A model generated the notes under the pieces. The model had not been told where the DNA came from. It made no database searches and saw only the letters and a list, made by a program, of their open reading frames with translations. Source: Devosia sp. 66-22 (GTDB taxonomy: Bacteria > Pseudomonadota > Alphaproteobacteria > Rhizobiales > Devosiaceae). Taken from it: DNA of 64,000 nt. The translations under genes and the position numbers were made by a program. The stretch covers positions 248,001-312,000 of the forward strand of contig MKUZ01000017.1 in assembly GCA_001899065.1 (NCBI GenBank). The letters are read 5' to 3'. Positions 22,880-31,838 of this stretch are shown here, one piece after another; the first letter of the stretch is position 1; the number at the start of each line of letters is the position of its first letter.

Positions 22880-24067
22880 ATGGCTCAAGCCTCCGTTCGC
22901 CCGGCTGCGTCTGCGGCTCGTCAAAGGCTCGGTAAACCGTTTCTCGGACTCATCGACGCTGTCGTCGTCGAGGCGCCGACCGAATTCGCCTTCGACGGCG
23001 CGGTGACGCCTGAGGTCGCGACCGCGGCCTGGAGCTGGATGGTCCGCGACCTTGCGCCCGACCTGATCGATATCGAGGCGATCGACGACATCCCCAACAA
23101 TCTGGCGGCGCTCGACGCGCTGATGCCCGACCTGATGGCCCGGGCGCGCAATGCGCTTTCCGAGGCGCAGACCAGCCTGGACGCGGCGCGGCGGATCAAG
23201 ACCCAGCTCGGCGGCGAGGATGCGTGGGCGCGGCTGCCCACCGTGCTCAACGCGCTGCGCTGCCGCAGCCTGCTCGACAAGGCGCAGAGCTTCGGCCGCG
23301 CCGCCAACAGCATGGGCGACGAGGCGGCGCTGGCGCTCGCGCTGCAGTCGATGCCGCTGCAGGACGGTGCGATGGCGAGCCTGCTGATGATGAGCGCGGT
23401 GGGGCAGGTGGCAACGCCGGCCCGGTTGATCAACGCCGCCATCCGCATCGCCAACAGCAACACCGAGAGCGCGCTGGTGCGCGCCGGCTTCGGACCGCTG
23501 CTCGATGCCTGCTTTGCGCATGCGCAGGACCAGATTCCGGCCATGGGCCAGTCGGGCACGTTCAGCGACATGGACCTAGTGTGCCGCGCGGTGGATCGCT
23601 TCCACCGGCTGCTGCGCGCGGTGACGGGTTACGCCGAACTCAACCGCAGCGGCCGCTGGTCGGTGGTTGCGGCGGCGCTGACCAAGGCGGCGTCGGAGCG
23701 GATCGAGCCCAAGCTGCGCAATGTCGGCCCCGACATGAACATGGCGCTGCGCAGGCGCGAGGGGAACGACCGTGTCGACGGCGACCAGATCCTCGCCGCC
23801 CTCAACGGCGTCTACCTGCTGGCCACGGTGCGCGACAGCCGCGACTCGCTGGCGGTCAATGCGGTGTTCGACCAGGTGTGGGCGCAGACCGGCCAGGCAC
23901 TCGAGATTCATATCGAGCGCAACCTCGAAGCGTTGCGCCGCAATCCGGCGGATGCCATGTCGTCGGCGCGGCTCGATGCGGCGCTCAAGATGGCCGAAGT
24001 GCGCTTCAACCTCGACTATGCCGAGACGATGCGGCGCGCCAAGGAAGCGGCCGAGCGCCGGACCTAG
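22880..24067 (+). CDS. Hypothetical 395-residue helical protein
   Basis: An almost entirely alpha-helical soluble protein without signal peptide or membrane segment. Visible landmarks are EVATAAWSWMVRDLAPDLIDIEAIDDIP near residue 40-65, repeated Ala/Leu helices, LNRSGRWSVVAAALTKAASERIEP, and a charged coiled-coil end (LDYAETMRRAKEAAERRT). I do not recognise the family; conserved hypothetical proteins of this kind occur in rhizobial genomes. No ribosome site is obvious before the ATG at 22880. Its end overlaps the convergent SoxA-like gene by four bases. Confidence 0.7.
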   Translation: MAQASVRPAASAARQRLGKPFLGLIDAVVVEAPTEFAFDGAVTPEVATAAWSWMVRDLAPDLIDIEAIDDIPNNLAALDALMPDLMARARNALSEAQTSLDAARRIKTQLGGEDAWARLPTVLNALRCRSLLDKAQSFGRAANSMGDEAALALALQSMPLQDGAMASLLMMSAVGQVATPARLINAAIRIANSNTESALVRAGFGPLLDACFAHAQDQIPAMGQSGTFSDMDLVCRAVDRFHRLLRAVTGYAELNRSGRWSVVAAALTKAASERIEPKLRNVGPDMNMALRRREGNDRVDGDQILAALNGVYLLATVRDSRDSLAVNAVFDQVWAQTGQALEIHIERNLEALRRNPADAMSSARLDAALKMAEVRFNLDYAETMRRAKEAAERRT

Positions 24068-25929
24068 TTCGGCGCGATGCGGGCCGGCGACGGCCCGTCC
24101 AGCGTTTCCACGATGAACCGATCAGTGCCGGCGAGACCCGCACGCGAGATCAGCGCGGTGCCGCCGGGCGCGCCTTCGGACTCGATGACGCCGGTGGCGA
24201 GCAGCGGGTCGGCGGGGGAGGTGTTGGCATAGACCAGCGCGCCGCGCGCGAAGACGCGCGTGCTGTCGACCACGAGCCGCACGGTCTGCGGGTCGTCGCC
24301 GAAGCGGCCGGCGAGCCAGGGCAGGGACGTCGACAGGGTGCCGGGAGCCGGCTTCCAGTCGGAGGCGGCGAGATCGCCGCCGGGCGCCCCCCGTTCCTCG
24401 GCCACCGCGCCGGCATCCGTCGGCAGGGTGAGGCCCAGCTCCACCGACGCCGCGACGTCACCGAGCGATGGCGCCTGCGCGTGGCGGGTGAGCATCGGCC
24501 TGGCGCCGGGCGCCGGACGGACCAACAGGCTCGCGCCGGCATCGAGGAAGGCGGGCGCGCCGGCAACGACGGGCGCGATGGTGGTCTCGGCTTCCGGCGT
24601 CTCGTAAGGCGCGCCGATCTCGCTGTCCTCGACCGGCTCGCGCGGCCGGCCGAACAGCTCGGCCACGGCACTGCGGCCGCTGGCGATGCACGCGCTCATG
24701 CTGCGGTAGCCGGCGGCGGAACCCGCAAGCGCGATACGCTCGATGCCGCCACGGGCGAGCAGCTTGCCGCCGCTCCAATGCGTGCCGCCGCCTGCCAGCA
24801 TCCACAAGGTGAGATCGGGCTGGAACGGCCCCGAAACGATCAGCGCCTCCGCCTCGAGGTCGAGCGCGGAGAGCGCCGTTCCAGTATTGGCGAAGCTCGC
24901 GGCGAGACCGTGGCGGCGCGCCGGACCGGCCGCGAGCGGGAGCTGCCCGCCGGCGAGCTTGAGACCGCTGGCTTTGGCGAAATCGACGAAGCGGGACTGC
25001 GGATTGACCCGCGGATCGACGATGCGGCGGATGTCGACGCCGGCATCGTGGAGCCGCATGGCGAGGCGGTAGCCGTAATTGCTCTGCGTCGCGACGATCG
25101 CGCTGCGGCCGGGGATGACGCCGTAGCGCTTGGCGAGATGGTAGGCCGAAATGGCACTGGTCACGCCGGGAAGCCGGTTGCCCGCAAAGACCGGCAGCCG
25201 CTGCACGCTGCCCGTTGCGAGCAGGATGCGATCCGCGCTGACGGCAACGACCATGCCACGCCCGTCGACGATACGATGGACATGCGCCGTGGCGCCATGG
25301 AGCGCGAACAGCTCGGCATGGGTCAGCACCGTCGTGCCGGGAACGCCGAGGCGGGCGATGAGATCGGTGCTGACGGTTTCGGGACTGGCCTCATCGCCGA
25401 CCGGGCCGAAATAGCGGGCGTCGCCACCAAGCCAGGGGCGGCGCTCGACGAGGACGACGCTGTGTCCCGCCTTGGCCGCCGCATCGGCGGCCGCGAGACC
25501 GGCGACACCGCCGCCCACCACCAGCAGGTCGGCGGTGAGCGTCGTCTCGGGCTTCAGACGCAGCCAGGGCAGTTCGACGATGCCGTCGATGACATGGCCG
25601 AGGGCCGTGCCGCGACGGAAGCTGAAGCTCCGGTGGCCGACGGTGGCGAGATCGAGGCCGTCGCTGGCCGGGTGCCGGTCGAGCGGCAGCGGCCCGCCGC
25701 GTTTCGACGCGGCCAGCGGCGCGAGCCGGTCGGTCAGGCCGAGGACGGTGTCGCCGAAGCGGCCATAGGCATCGATGCCTGCGGCGAGGACCGCCGAGAG
25801 CACGGTATCGCCGGCGAAGCCATCGATACGGCGCCCATCGAGGCGGAAGGAGAGCGGCTTGCTGCGATCAAGCGCAATGCCGCCGAACTCATGCGCCGCA
25901 TCGGCGGCAAGGCGGCGAGGCTGACTCAT
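24064..25929 (-). CDS. SoxA/HcnB-like FAD/NAD oxidoreductase, alpha subunit type
   Basis: A 621-residue flavoprotein. An N-terminal ferredoxin-like fold (DGRRIDGFAGDTVLSAVLAAGI, about residues 30-55) without any cysteine is followed by a Rossmann fold (LLVVGGGVAGLAAADAAAKAG, about 132-152), ERRPWLGGDARYF, and ILLATGSVQRLPVFAGNRLPGV, as in sarcosine oxidase alpha and opine/HCN synthase A-type subunits. The C-terminal aminomethyltransferase domain of SoxA is absent. With the next gene it likely forms an amine-type dehydrogenase complex on an unknown substrate. Overlaps the 25926 gene by four bases. Confidence 0.75.
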   Translation of the reverse strand: MSQPRRLAADAAHEFGGIALDRSKPLSFRLDGRRIDGFAGDTVLSAVLAAGIDAYGRFGDTVLGLTDRLAPLAASKRGGPLPLDRHPASDGLDLATVGHRSFSFRRGTALGHVIDGIVELPWLRLKPETTLTADLLVVGGGVAGLAAADAAAKAGHSVVLVERRPWLGGDARYFGPVGDEASPETVSTDLIARLGVPGTTVLTHAELFALHGATAHVHRIVDGRGMVVAVSADRILLATGSVQRLPVFAGNRLPGVTSAISAYHLAKRYGVIPGRSAIVATQSNYGYRLAMRLHDAGVDIRRIVDPRVNPQSRFVDFAKASGLKLAGGQLPLAAGPARRHGLAASFANTGTALSALDLEAEALIVSGPFQPDLTLWMLAGGGTHWSGGKLLARGGIERIALAGSAAGYRSMSACIASGRSAVAELFGRPREPVEDSEIGAPYETPEAETTIAPVVAGAPAFLDAGASLLVRPAPGARPMLTRHAQAPSLGDVAASVELGLTLPTDAGAVAEERGAPGGDLAASDWKPAPGTLSTSLPWLAGRFGDDPQTVRLVVDSTRVFARGALVYANTSPADPLLATGVIESEGAPGGTALISRAGLAGTDRFIVETLDGPSPARIAPN

Positions 25930-26900
25930 GGGGCGGCCTCGATGGCAGGGGAGATATCGGCGATGGCCGAACGGTCCGCGGCAGGGTCGTGGGCGGCGAA
26001 CCAGCGCTTGTCCTCCTCGGCGGCGGTGCCGGCAATGAGCCGCGCGATGGCGGGGGCTAAGAACGGCGCGGTATCGCCGAGACCGGTGATGACGAAATGC
26101 GGGCCGAGCGGGCCGATGAGCGGGGCGCCGTCGCTGGTGCTGAAGCGTCGGTAGCGCGTCGTCGCGAGTCGTTTCATCGGGAACGGTCCCGGCAGTGTGG
26201 AGGCGAGGCGCGCATCGATTTCGTGCTCGCCGCCGACGATGGCGAGCATGGTGTTCCCCGGCCGCGCCAGCAGCGTCACCCCGCGGTCGGGGTAGCGCCG
26301 GACCGGCGCCGAGGATGGCCGCGAGACGAGCAGCGTGCTTGTCATCGATTGTGGGACGAGGACCGCCGGGCGGTCGGACGCGGCGACCGCATCGAAGATT
26401 GCGTCATCGTCAGCGAGGACGGTGAGCCGGGCATCGACGCTGCCCTCGTCGATGCTGGCGGCGCCTGCGGCCAGCAGCCATTCACGGAGCCGCCTCTCAA
26501 CGGGGTCGGCGTCGAGGACGGCGACATGGCGGAAGGCCCAGCCGCCGTCGATGCGGCGGACCTGGTGGCGGAAGCCCACGGCCATATGGGCGAGGTGATC
26601 GAGTGCTGCCGCGGTATCGGGGAGGTCGGCAACCAGCTCGGCCTCGGTGGCGCCGACACTGTCGGGAACGCCGATCGAGCCGAGCAGCGTCCGGGTGTCG
26701 GCTTCCGCTTGCCGCAGCAGCCGCCAGCCTTCGGGGCGGGTGGCGAGGGGCAGGGCGAGATTGAGGCTGCGCGGCAGGCGCTGGGCGGAGAGCGGACGAC
26801 CGATCCGGACGACCTTGCCGCCATGGTCGCGCGCCAGCACCCCGGCCAGGAGGCCGGAAAGCAGGCTTGTGCCGACGATGGCGATCTCGAATTCAGCCAT
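25926..26900 (-). CDS. DAO-type FAD oxidoreductase, beta subunit type
   Basis: A 324-residue DAO-like flavoprotein. The dinucleotide-binding start is degenerate (IAIVGTSLLSGLLAGVLARDHG, lacking the third glycine). It continues with a middle substrate domain and closes with RYRRFSTSDGAPLIGPLGPHFVITGLGDTAPFLAPAIARLIAG, the conserved FAD-contacting end of the sarcosine oxidase beta/glycine oxidase group. Coupled by ATGA overlap to the SoxA-like gene, so the two subunits are probably made together. ATG at 26900 is preferred to a TTG at 26918. Confidence 0.7.
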   Translation of the reverse strand: MAEFEIAIVGTSLLSGLLAGVLARDHGGKVVRIGRPLSAQRLPRSLNLALPLATRPEGWRLLRQAEADTRTLLGSIGVPDSVGATEAELVADLPDTAAALDHLAHMAVGFRHQVRRIDGGWAFRHVAVLDADPVERRLREWLLAAGAASIDEGSVDARLTVLADDDAIFDAVAASDRPAVLVPQSMTSTLLVSRPSSAPVRRYPDRGVTLLARPGNTMLAIVGGEHEIDARLASTLPGPFPMKRLATTRYRRFSTSDGAPLIGPLGPHFVITGLGDTAPFLAPAIARLIAGTAAEEDKRWFAAHDPAADRSAIADISPAIEAAP

Positions 26901-27010
26901 GATGCCGCACTGCGGCAATCGGCGCCTGCCATCCGGGGCTGCACCGCTGCATATTTCGCCCGAATGTCTCTATAGATGCCACGCTTCCGAGTTCGAGCCC
27001 CGCTGAGGCC

Positions 27011-28075
27011 ATGACCATCTGGCTGTTTGCCCTGTTGTTGACCGCCATCGCCTGCGCCACGCTCTATTACGCGGGCGCGGGACGAAGGGTCAACGCGGCT
27101 GCCTCCACGGCGGATGCAACGCAGGAGCATTTCCGGGCGCAGCTTCGCGCCATCGAAACCGACGCCGCCATGGGCCGGCTCGGAGCGGCCGAGGCCGTGG
27201 CGGCCAGGGGCGAGCTGGCGCGCGAAGTGCTGCGGCACAAGGCGAGCGACGGCCCCAGGGGCGGCACCCGGCTCGCCGTCTGGCTGCCGGTGATTCTCGT
27301 GGCGGCGATTTCGCTGGCGACCTATGCGTGGCTCGGGCGGCCCGACCTGCCCGCCGAGCCGCTGGCGAGCCGCGTGGCGGCCGAGGGCGAGGTGACGCTC
27401 GAAAGCGCGATCGAAACGATCGAAGCCCGGTTGGCGCAGGCGCCCGACGATCTTCGCGGCTGGACGGTGATCGCGCCTGCCTACATGCAGCTCGGCCGCT
27501 ACGCCGACGCCGTCAACGCGCTGCGCAAGGTCAACGAACTCGGCACGCCGACCGCCGACACGCTTACCGACCTCGCCGAAGCGCTGATGATGCAGCAGGG
27601 TGGCAGTGTCGAGGGCGAGCCGCTGGAGCTGCTGCAGCGGTCCCATGCGCTCGATCCCACTCATGTGCGTTCGCTCTACTACGTAGCGGGCGAGGAAACT
27701 CGCGCCGGCCAGTACGAAGCGGCGATCCGCGACTGGAATGCGCTTCTGAAGCTGTCGAAGGGCGGCGAGCCCTGGGTGGTAACGGCGCAGAACGGTCTGG
27801 CGTTTGCCGAGCAGGGCCTGAACCCGAGCGCCGCGATATCGGCCGAACCCGACCAGGCGCAGATCGATGCGATGGTCGACGGCCTCGCCGCGCGGCTGAC
27901 GGCCGAGGGCGGAACGATTGACGAGTGGACGCAGCTTGTCCGCTCGCGCCTCGTGCAGGGCCGGACGGACGAGGCGCAGGCGGCGTATGACGCTGCGCGC
28001 AAGGCCTATCCCGATGCCGCCGAGCGCAACGAGCTCGACGGCGTGGCAGCCGACAACGGATTGGTGGCACGATGA
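27011..28075 (+). CDS. ccmI: Cytochrome c maturation protein CcmI (CycH)
   Basis: A 354-residue membrane-anchored chaperone that binds apocytochrome c for haem attachment. Features: N-terminal TM helix (LFALLLTAIACATLYYA), an AIETDAAMGRLGAAEAVAARGELAREVL stretch typical of the CcmI N-domain, a second TM (LAVWLPVILVAAISLATYAW, about 88-107) and a TPR-type periplasmic domain (APAYMQLGRYADAVNALRKV, WNALLKLSKG). First gene of a four-gene operon with ATGA-type overlaps. Confidence 0.9.
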   Translation: MTIWLFALLLTAIACATLYYAGAGRRVNAAASTADATQEHFRAQLRAIETDAAMGRLGAAEAVAARGELAREVLRHKASDGPRGGTRLAVWLPVILVAAISLATYAWLGRPDLPAEPLASRVAAEGEVTLESAIETIEARLAQAPDDLRGWTVIAPAYMQLGRYADAVNALRKVNELGTPTADTLTDLAEALMMQQGGSVEGEPLELLQRSHALDPTHVRSLYYVAGEETRAGQYEAAIRDWNALLKLSKGGEPWVVTAQNGLAFAEQGLNPSAAISAEPDQAQIDAMVDGLAARLTAEGGTIDEWTQLVRSRLVQGRTDEAQAAYDAARKAYPDAAERNELDGVAADNGLVAR

Positions 28076-28521
28076 GCATGACCCGCAAGCAGAAGCGCCT
28101 CGCCGTGATCGGCGGCCTGGGTGCGGTCCTTGCTCTCGCCGTGACGCTGATCCTGTTCGCTCTGCGCGACCAGATCGTGTTCTTCTATTCGCCCACCGAG
28201 ATCCAGACCAAGGCGGTTGCCGCCGGGACGTCGATCCGGATGGGCGGTCTGGTCAAGGAAGGGAGCTGGGTGCGCACCGGCGAAGTCAACGACTTCGTAG
28301 TAACCGACGGCACCACCGAGCTCACGACGCACTATAATGGCATTCTCCCCGACCTGTTCAAGGAAGGGCAGGGCGTGGTGGTCGAGGGGGCGATGACCAC
28401 CGCGGGCACCTTTGCCGCGACCAACGTGCTCGCCAAGCACGACGAGAACTACATGCCCAAGGAAGTCGTCGAGGCCCTCAAGGCCAATGGCGAATGGCAG
28501 CGCGACGGAGCTCCCGGCTGA
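28072..28521 (+). CDS. ccmE: Haem chaperone CcmE (CycJ)
   Basis: A 149-residue haem carrier with an N-terminal membrane anchor (LAVIGGLGAVLALAVTLILFAL) and OB-fold periplasmic domain (GTSIRMGGLVKEGSWVR, VVVEGAMTTAGTFAATNVLAKHDENY). The covalent haem-binding His is His123 in the HDENY motif, followed by MPKEV as usual. Overlaps both ccmI and ccmF by a few bases. Confidence 0.95.
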   Translation: MSMTRKQKRLAVIGGLGAVLALAVTLILFALRDQIVFFYSPTEIQTKAVAAGTSIRMGGLVKEGSWVRTGEVNDFVVTDGTTELTTHYNGILPDLFKEGQGVVVEGAMTTAGTFAATNVLAKHDENYMPKEVVEALKANGEWQRDGAPG

Positions 28522-30494
28522 TGGCGATCGAACTCGGCCACTTCGCGCTCATCCTGGCTTTCGCCATCGCCGCCGCATCGGCGGTCAGCGGCCTGTGGGC
28601 CTGGAACCGGTCCGACCGGATCGGCCTCGTGCTGCGGCAGGGCGCGGTGCTGCAGTTCCTGCTTGTCGCGGCGGCGTTCGCGGCCCTGATCCAGGCGTTC
28701 GTCACCTCGGACTTCTCGCTGGCCATTGCCTGGCAGCATTCGCACTCGGCTCAACCCCTGCTGTTCAAGATCACCAGCGTGTGGGGCAATCACGAGGGCT
28801 CGATGGTGCTCTGGGTGCTGATCCTCGTCGCCATGGGCGCGGCGGTCGCCATGTTCGGCGGCGCGCTGCCCGATGAGTTGCGCACCCTGGTGCTGTCGAT
28901 CCAGAGCCTGCTGGCCGCGGCCTTCACCGGTTTCACCCTGTTCACCTCGAACCCGTTCGCGCGGCTGTCGCCGGCGCCGTTCGAGGGGCAGGAACTGAAC
29001 CCGATCCTGCAGGACATCGGCCTCGCGGTGCACCCGCCGCTGCTCTATGCGGGGTATGTCGGCTTCTCGGTGTGCTTCAGCTTTGCGATCGCCGCATTGA
29101 TCAGCGGCCGCATCGATGCCGCCTGGGCGCGCTGGGTGCGGCCGTGGACGCTGGTGAGCTGGATCTTCCTGACGCTGGGTATCGCGATGGGCTCGTACTG
29201 GGCTTATTACGAGCTCGGCTGGGGCGGCTGGTGGTTCTGGGACCCGGTCGAGAATGCGAGCTTCATGCCCTGGCTCGCCGGTACCGCGCTGCTGCATTCG
29301 GCGCTGGTGATGGAGAAGCGCAACGCGCTCAAGATCTGGACGATCTTTCTTGCCATCATCACCTTCTCGCTGAGCCTGCTCGGCACCTTCATGGTGCGCT
29401 CGGGCATCCTGACCTCGGTGCACACTTTCGCCGCCGATCCCACGCGCGGCCTCGTGATCCTCGCGCTGCTCGCCGCCCTCATCGGCGGCGCGTTCGCGCT
29501 GTTCGCGTTCCGCGCCTCGGCGCTGCGGCAGGGCGGTCTGTTCGCGCCGATCAGCCGCGAGGGCTCGCTCATCCTCAACAATCTGTTCCTTGCGGCAGCG
29601 ACCGCTGCCGTGCTGACCGGCACGCTCTATCCGCTGATCCTCGACGCCCTGACCGGGCGCACGATTTCGGTTGGAGAGCCGTTCTTTGCGCTGACCTTCG
29701 GTTCGATCATGGCGCCGCTGCTGGTGGTGCTGCCGTTCGGGCCGTTCCTCGCCTGGAAGCGCGGCGACCTCATCGCGGTGACGCAGCGGCTCGCCGGCGC
29801 AGCCGGTGCCGCAGTATTTGTGACGATCCTCGTTTTTGCGCTTTCAGGGGCCTCGATCTCGCTGGCGCCGCTCGGACTGCTGCTCGGCTTCTGGGTCGGC
29901 TTCGGCGCCATCGCCGAGCTGATCGACCGCGCCGGCTTCGGCCGCATGGCGATCGGCCTCAGCATGCGCCGTCTGATCGGCCTGCCGCGCAGCGCGTTTT
30001 CGACGGCGCTTGCCCATTTCGGCCTCGGTGTCACGGTCATCGGCATCGTCACCGCGACGGCCTGGCAGCTCGAGCTGGTGACGACGATGCAGCCGGGGAC
30101 GAGCAAGCCGCTGGGCATCTACAGCATCACCTTCGAGGGCATCGACGAGCGGGCAGGCGAGAACTTCGCCGCTGAAACGGGGCGGTTCGTGGTCACTGCG
30201 CCCGATGGATCGACCCGCCGCTTCGCGCCGGAACGCCGCGTCTATCCCGCGAGCGGCATGCCCACGACGGAAGCCTGGATCGAAACTTACGGGTTCTCGC
30301 AGCTCTATTTGCAGCTGGGTGAAGATGCGGTCGACGGTAGCCACGTCGTGCGCGCCTGGTACAAGCCCTATGTGACGCTGATCTGGCTCGGGCCACTGCT
30401 GATGGCCGCCGCCGGCATGCTCTCGCTCAGCGACAGGCGCCTGCGCGTTGGCGCGCCGCGCCCCGCTGCGGCCAAGGCCGCTCCGGCGCAATGA
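28521..30494 (+). CDS. ccmF: Haem lyase subunit CcmF (CycK)
   Basis: A 657-residue polytopic protein with about 13-15 TM helices. The periplasmic tryptophan-rich haem-handling motif GWGGWWFWDPVENASFMPWL is near residue 230-250, and conserved histidines occur in SHSAQPLLFKI-type and VHPPLLYAGYVGFS segments. Start at ATG 28521, overlapping the ccmE stop. Together with CcmH and CcmI it ligates haem to apocytochrome c outside the inner membrane. Confidence 0.95.
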   Translation: MAIELGHFALILAFAIAAASAVSGLWAWNRSDRIGLVLRQGAVLQFLLVAAAFAALIQAFVTSDFSLAIAWQHSHSAQPLLFKITSVWGNHEGSMVLWVLILVAMGAAVAMFGGALPDELRTLVLSIQSLLAAAFTGFTLFTSNPFARLSPAPFEGQELNPILQDIGLAVHPPLLYAGYVGFSVCFSFAIAALISGRIDAAWARWVRPWTLVSWIFLTLGIAMGSYWAYYELGWGGWWFWDPVENASFMPWLAGTALLHSALVMEKRNALKIWTIFLAIITFSLSLLGTFMVRSGILTSVHTFAADPTRGLVILALLAALIGGAFALFAFRASALRQGGLFAPISREGSLILNNLFLAAATAAVLTGTLYPLILDALTGRTISVGEPFFALTFGSIMAPLLVVLPFGPFLAWKRGDLIAVTQRLAGAAGAAVFVTILVFALSGASISLAPLGLLLGFWVGFGAIAELIDRAGFGRMAIGLSMRRLIGLPRSAFSTALAHFGLGVTVIGIVTATAWQLELVTTMQPGTSKPLGIYSITFEGIDERAGENFAAETGRFVVTAPDGSTRRFAPERRVYPASGMPTTEAWIETYGFSQLYLQLGEDAVDGSHVVRAWYKPYVTLIWLGPLLMAAAGMLSLSDRRLRVGAPRPAAAKAAPAQ

Positions 30495-30955
30495 GAACGC
30501 TGCTCGCGCTCCTGCTGGCCCTGCTGCTGGCGGAGCCTGCGCTGGCGGTGAATCCCGACGAGGTCCTTGCCGATCCGGTGCTCGAGGCGCGGGCGCGCGA
30601 CATCTCGGCGGAGCTGCGCTGCCTCGTCTGCCAGAACGAATCCATCGACGAGTCCAACGCCGACCTCGCCCGCGAAATCCGCCTGATCGTGCGTGAGCGG
30701 CTGCTCGCGGGGGATTCCGACACGCAGGTGATCCAGTACCTCGTGGATCGCTATGGCGAGTATGTGCTGCTCAAGCCCGTCTTCGCGCCGCACACGCTGA
30801 TCCTGTGGACGGCGGCGCCGATCGTGCTGCTGATCGGGGTCGGCGCGATCGTCCTCGCCGCGCGCCGCAAGCGGGCAACGGCTGCGCCGGAAGCGGCCGA
30901 ACTGACGGCGGACGAACAGCGCGCGCTGGACGAACTAGACTCGGGCAAGGCGTAG
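30491..30955 (+). CDS. ccmH: Cytochrome c maturation protein CcmH (CycL)
   Basis: A 154-residue membrane-anchored thiol protein. Signal-like start (LLALLLALLLAEPALA), the reactive CxxC in ELRCLVCQNESI (about residues 43-46), a three-helix domain with RYGEYVLLKPVF, and a C-terminal TM helix (LILWTAAPIVLLIGVGAIVLAARR). It keeps the apocytochrome haem site reduced for CcmF. The ATG overlaps the ccmF stop, completing the ccmIEFH operon. Confidence 0.94.
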   Translation: MRTLLALLLALLLAEPALAVNPDEVLADPVLEARARDISAELRCLVCQNESIDESNADLAREIRLIVRERLLAGDSDTQVIQYLVDRYGEYVLLKPVFAPHTLILWTAAPIVLLIGVGAIVLAARRKRATAAPEAAELTADEQRALDELDSGKA

Positions 30956-30970
30956 GTCTATCGCGGGGTC

Positions 30971-31716
30971 GTGCTCACCTCGCTCCTTCCTGCCGGCGTC
31001 GATCCGCTCCTCGCGCTCCTCCTCATCGGCCTCAGCTTCGTGACCTCGATGATCACCGCCACCTTCTCGCTGGGGGGCGGGCTGCTGATGGTTGCCGTGC
31101 TGGCGCTGGTGTTTCCGCCCGCGGTGGTTGTGCCGGTGCATGGCGCGGTGCAGCTCGGCTCCAATGCGGGGCGCGCGGTGGTGCAGCGCGATCACATCCA
31201 GTGGCACCTGATCGTGTGGATTCGCTCGGCGCGGTGCTTGGAGTCATCGTCGGCGGACAGTTCGCCTACCTGCTGCCCGAGCATTTGTTCACCCTCATCA
31301 TCGGCTGCTTCGTGCTGATCACGGCGTGGCTGCCGCAGCCCAGGATCGTCGGCGAGAACCGGGTGGTGCAGTTCATTGGCGGCGCGGTGATCTCGGCGCT
31401 TTCGATGGTGGTGGGCCCAACCGGTCCGCTGATCGCGACCTTCATCAAGGGGCTGGCCGATCGCCGCCAGCTCGTCGCCACGCACGCCATGCTGATGACG
31501 GTGCAGAACCTGCTCAAGGTCATCACCTTCACCGCACTCGGCTTCGCCTTCGCGGCTTACCTGCCATTGGTCGCGGCCATGATCGTCGCCGGCTTCGGCG
31601 GAACGGCCGTCGGCAGCCACATCCTGCTCAAGGTGCCCGAGCGCGCCTTTCGCATCGGCTTCAAGGTGGTGCTGACGGTTGTCGCACTCGACCTGATCCG
31701 GCAGGCACTGTTCTGA
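30971..31716 (+). pseudogene. TauE/SafE family sulfite exporter-like permease, frameshifted
   Basis: A membrane permease of the TauE/SafE group broken by a single-base frameshift. From a GTG at 30971 the frame reads PLLALLLIGLSFVTSMITATFSLGGGLLM and ends in HLIVWI near 31220; from about 31221 the matching continuation GAVLGVIVGGQFAYLLPEHLF...MVVGPTGPLIATF is in another frame and runs to 31716. A lost T in ATT(T)CG at 31221-31222 would restore WISLGAVLGV. About eight TM helices in the joined product. Either a recent pseudogene or a sequence error. Confidence 0.75.
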
Positions 31717-31769
31717 CGAGGGCGAGCCGGACAGTGGTGCGCCCTTACCAAGAAGTAATGTTGGCGCCA

Positions 31770-31797
31770 CTTTTCGGAAAGACGGTGGGCTCCATAT
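31770..31797 (+). promoter_or_regulatory. Candidate heat-shock-type promoter for degP
   Basis: CTTTTC (31770-31775), 16 bases, then CCATAT (31792-31797), about 40 bases before the degP ATG. CCATAT fits alphaproteobacterial RpoH -10 elements, and a -35 beginning CTT is compatible, although the usual CTTG is not fully met. Control of degP by RpoH would make sense for an envelope stress protease. Confidence 0.35.
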
Positions 31798-31838
31798 AGG
31801 CGGCATCTCATTCGTGAGCCGTTCAGAAGGAGAACACC

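Noticed and set aside
23224-26154. Open frame of 976 codons on the plus strand, antisense to the flavoprotein pair
   Set aside because: Very rich in Arg/Gly/Ala with no family features, while the minus strand encodes two recognisable flavoproteins in coupled frames.
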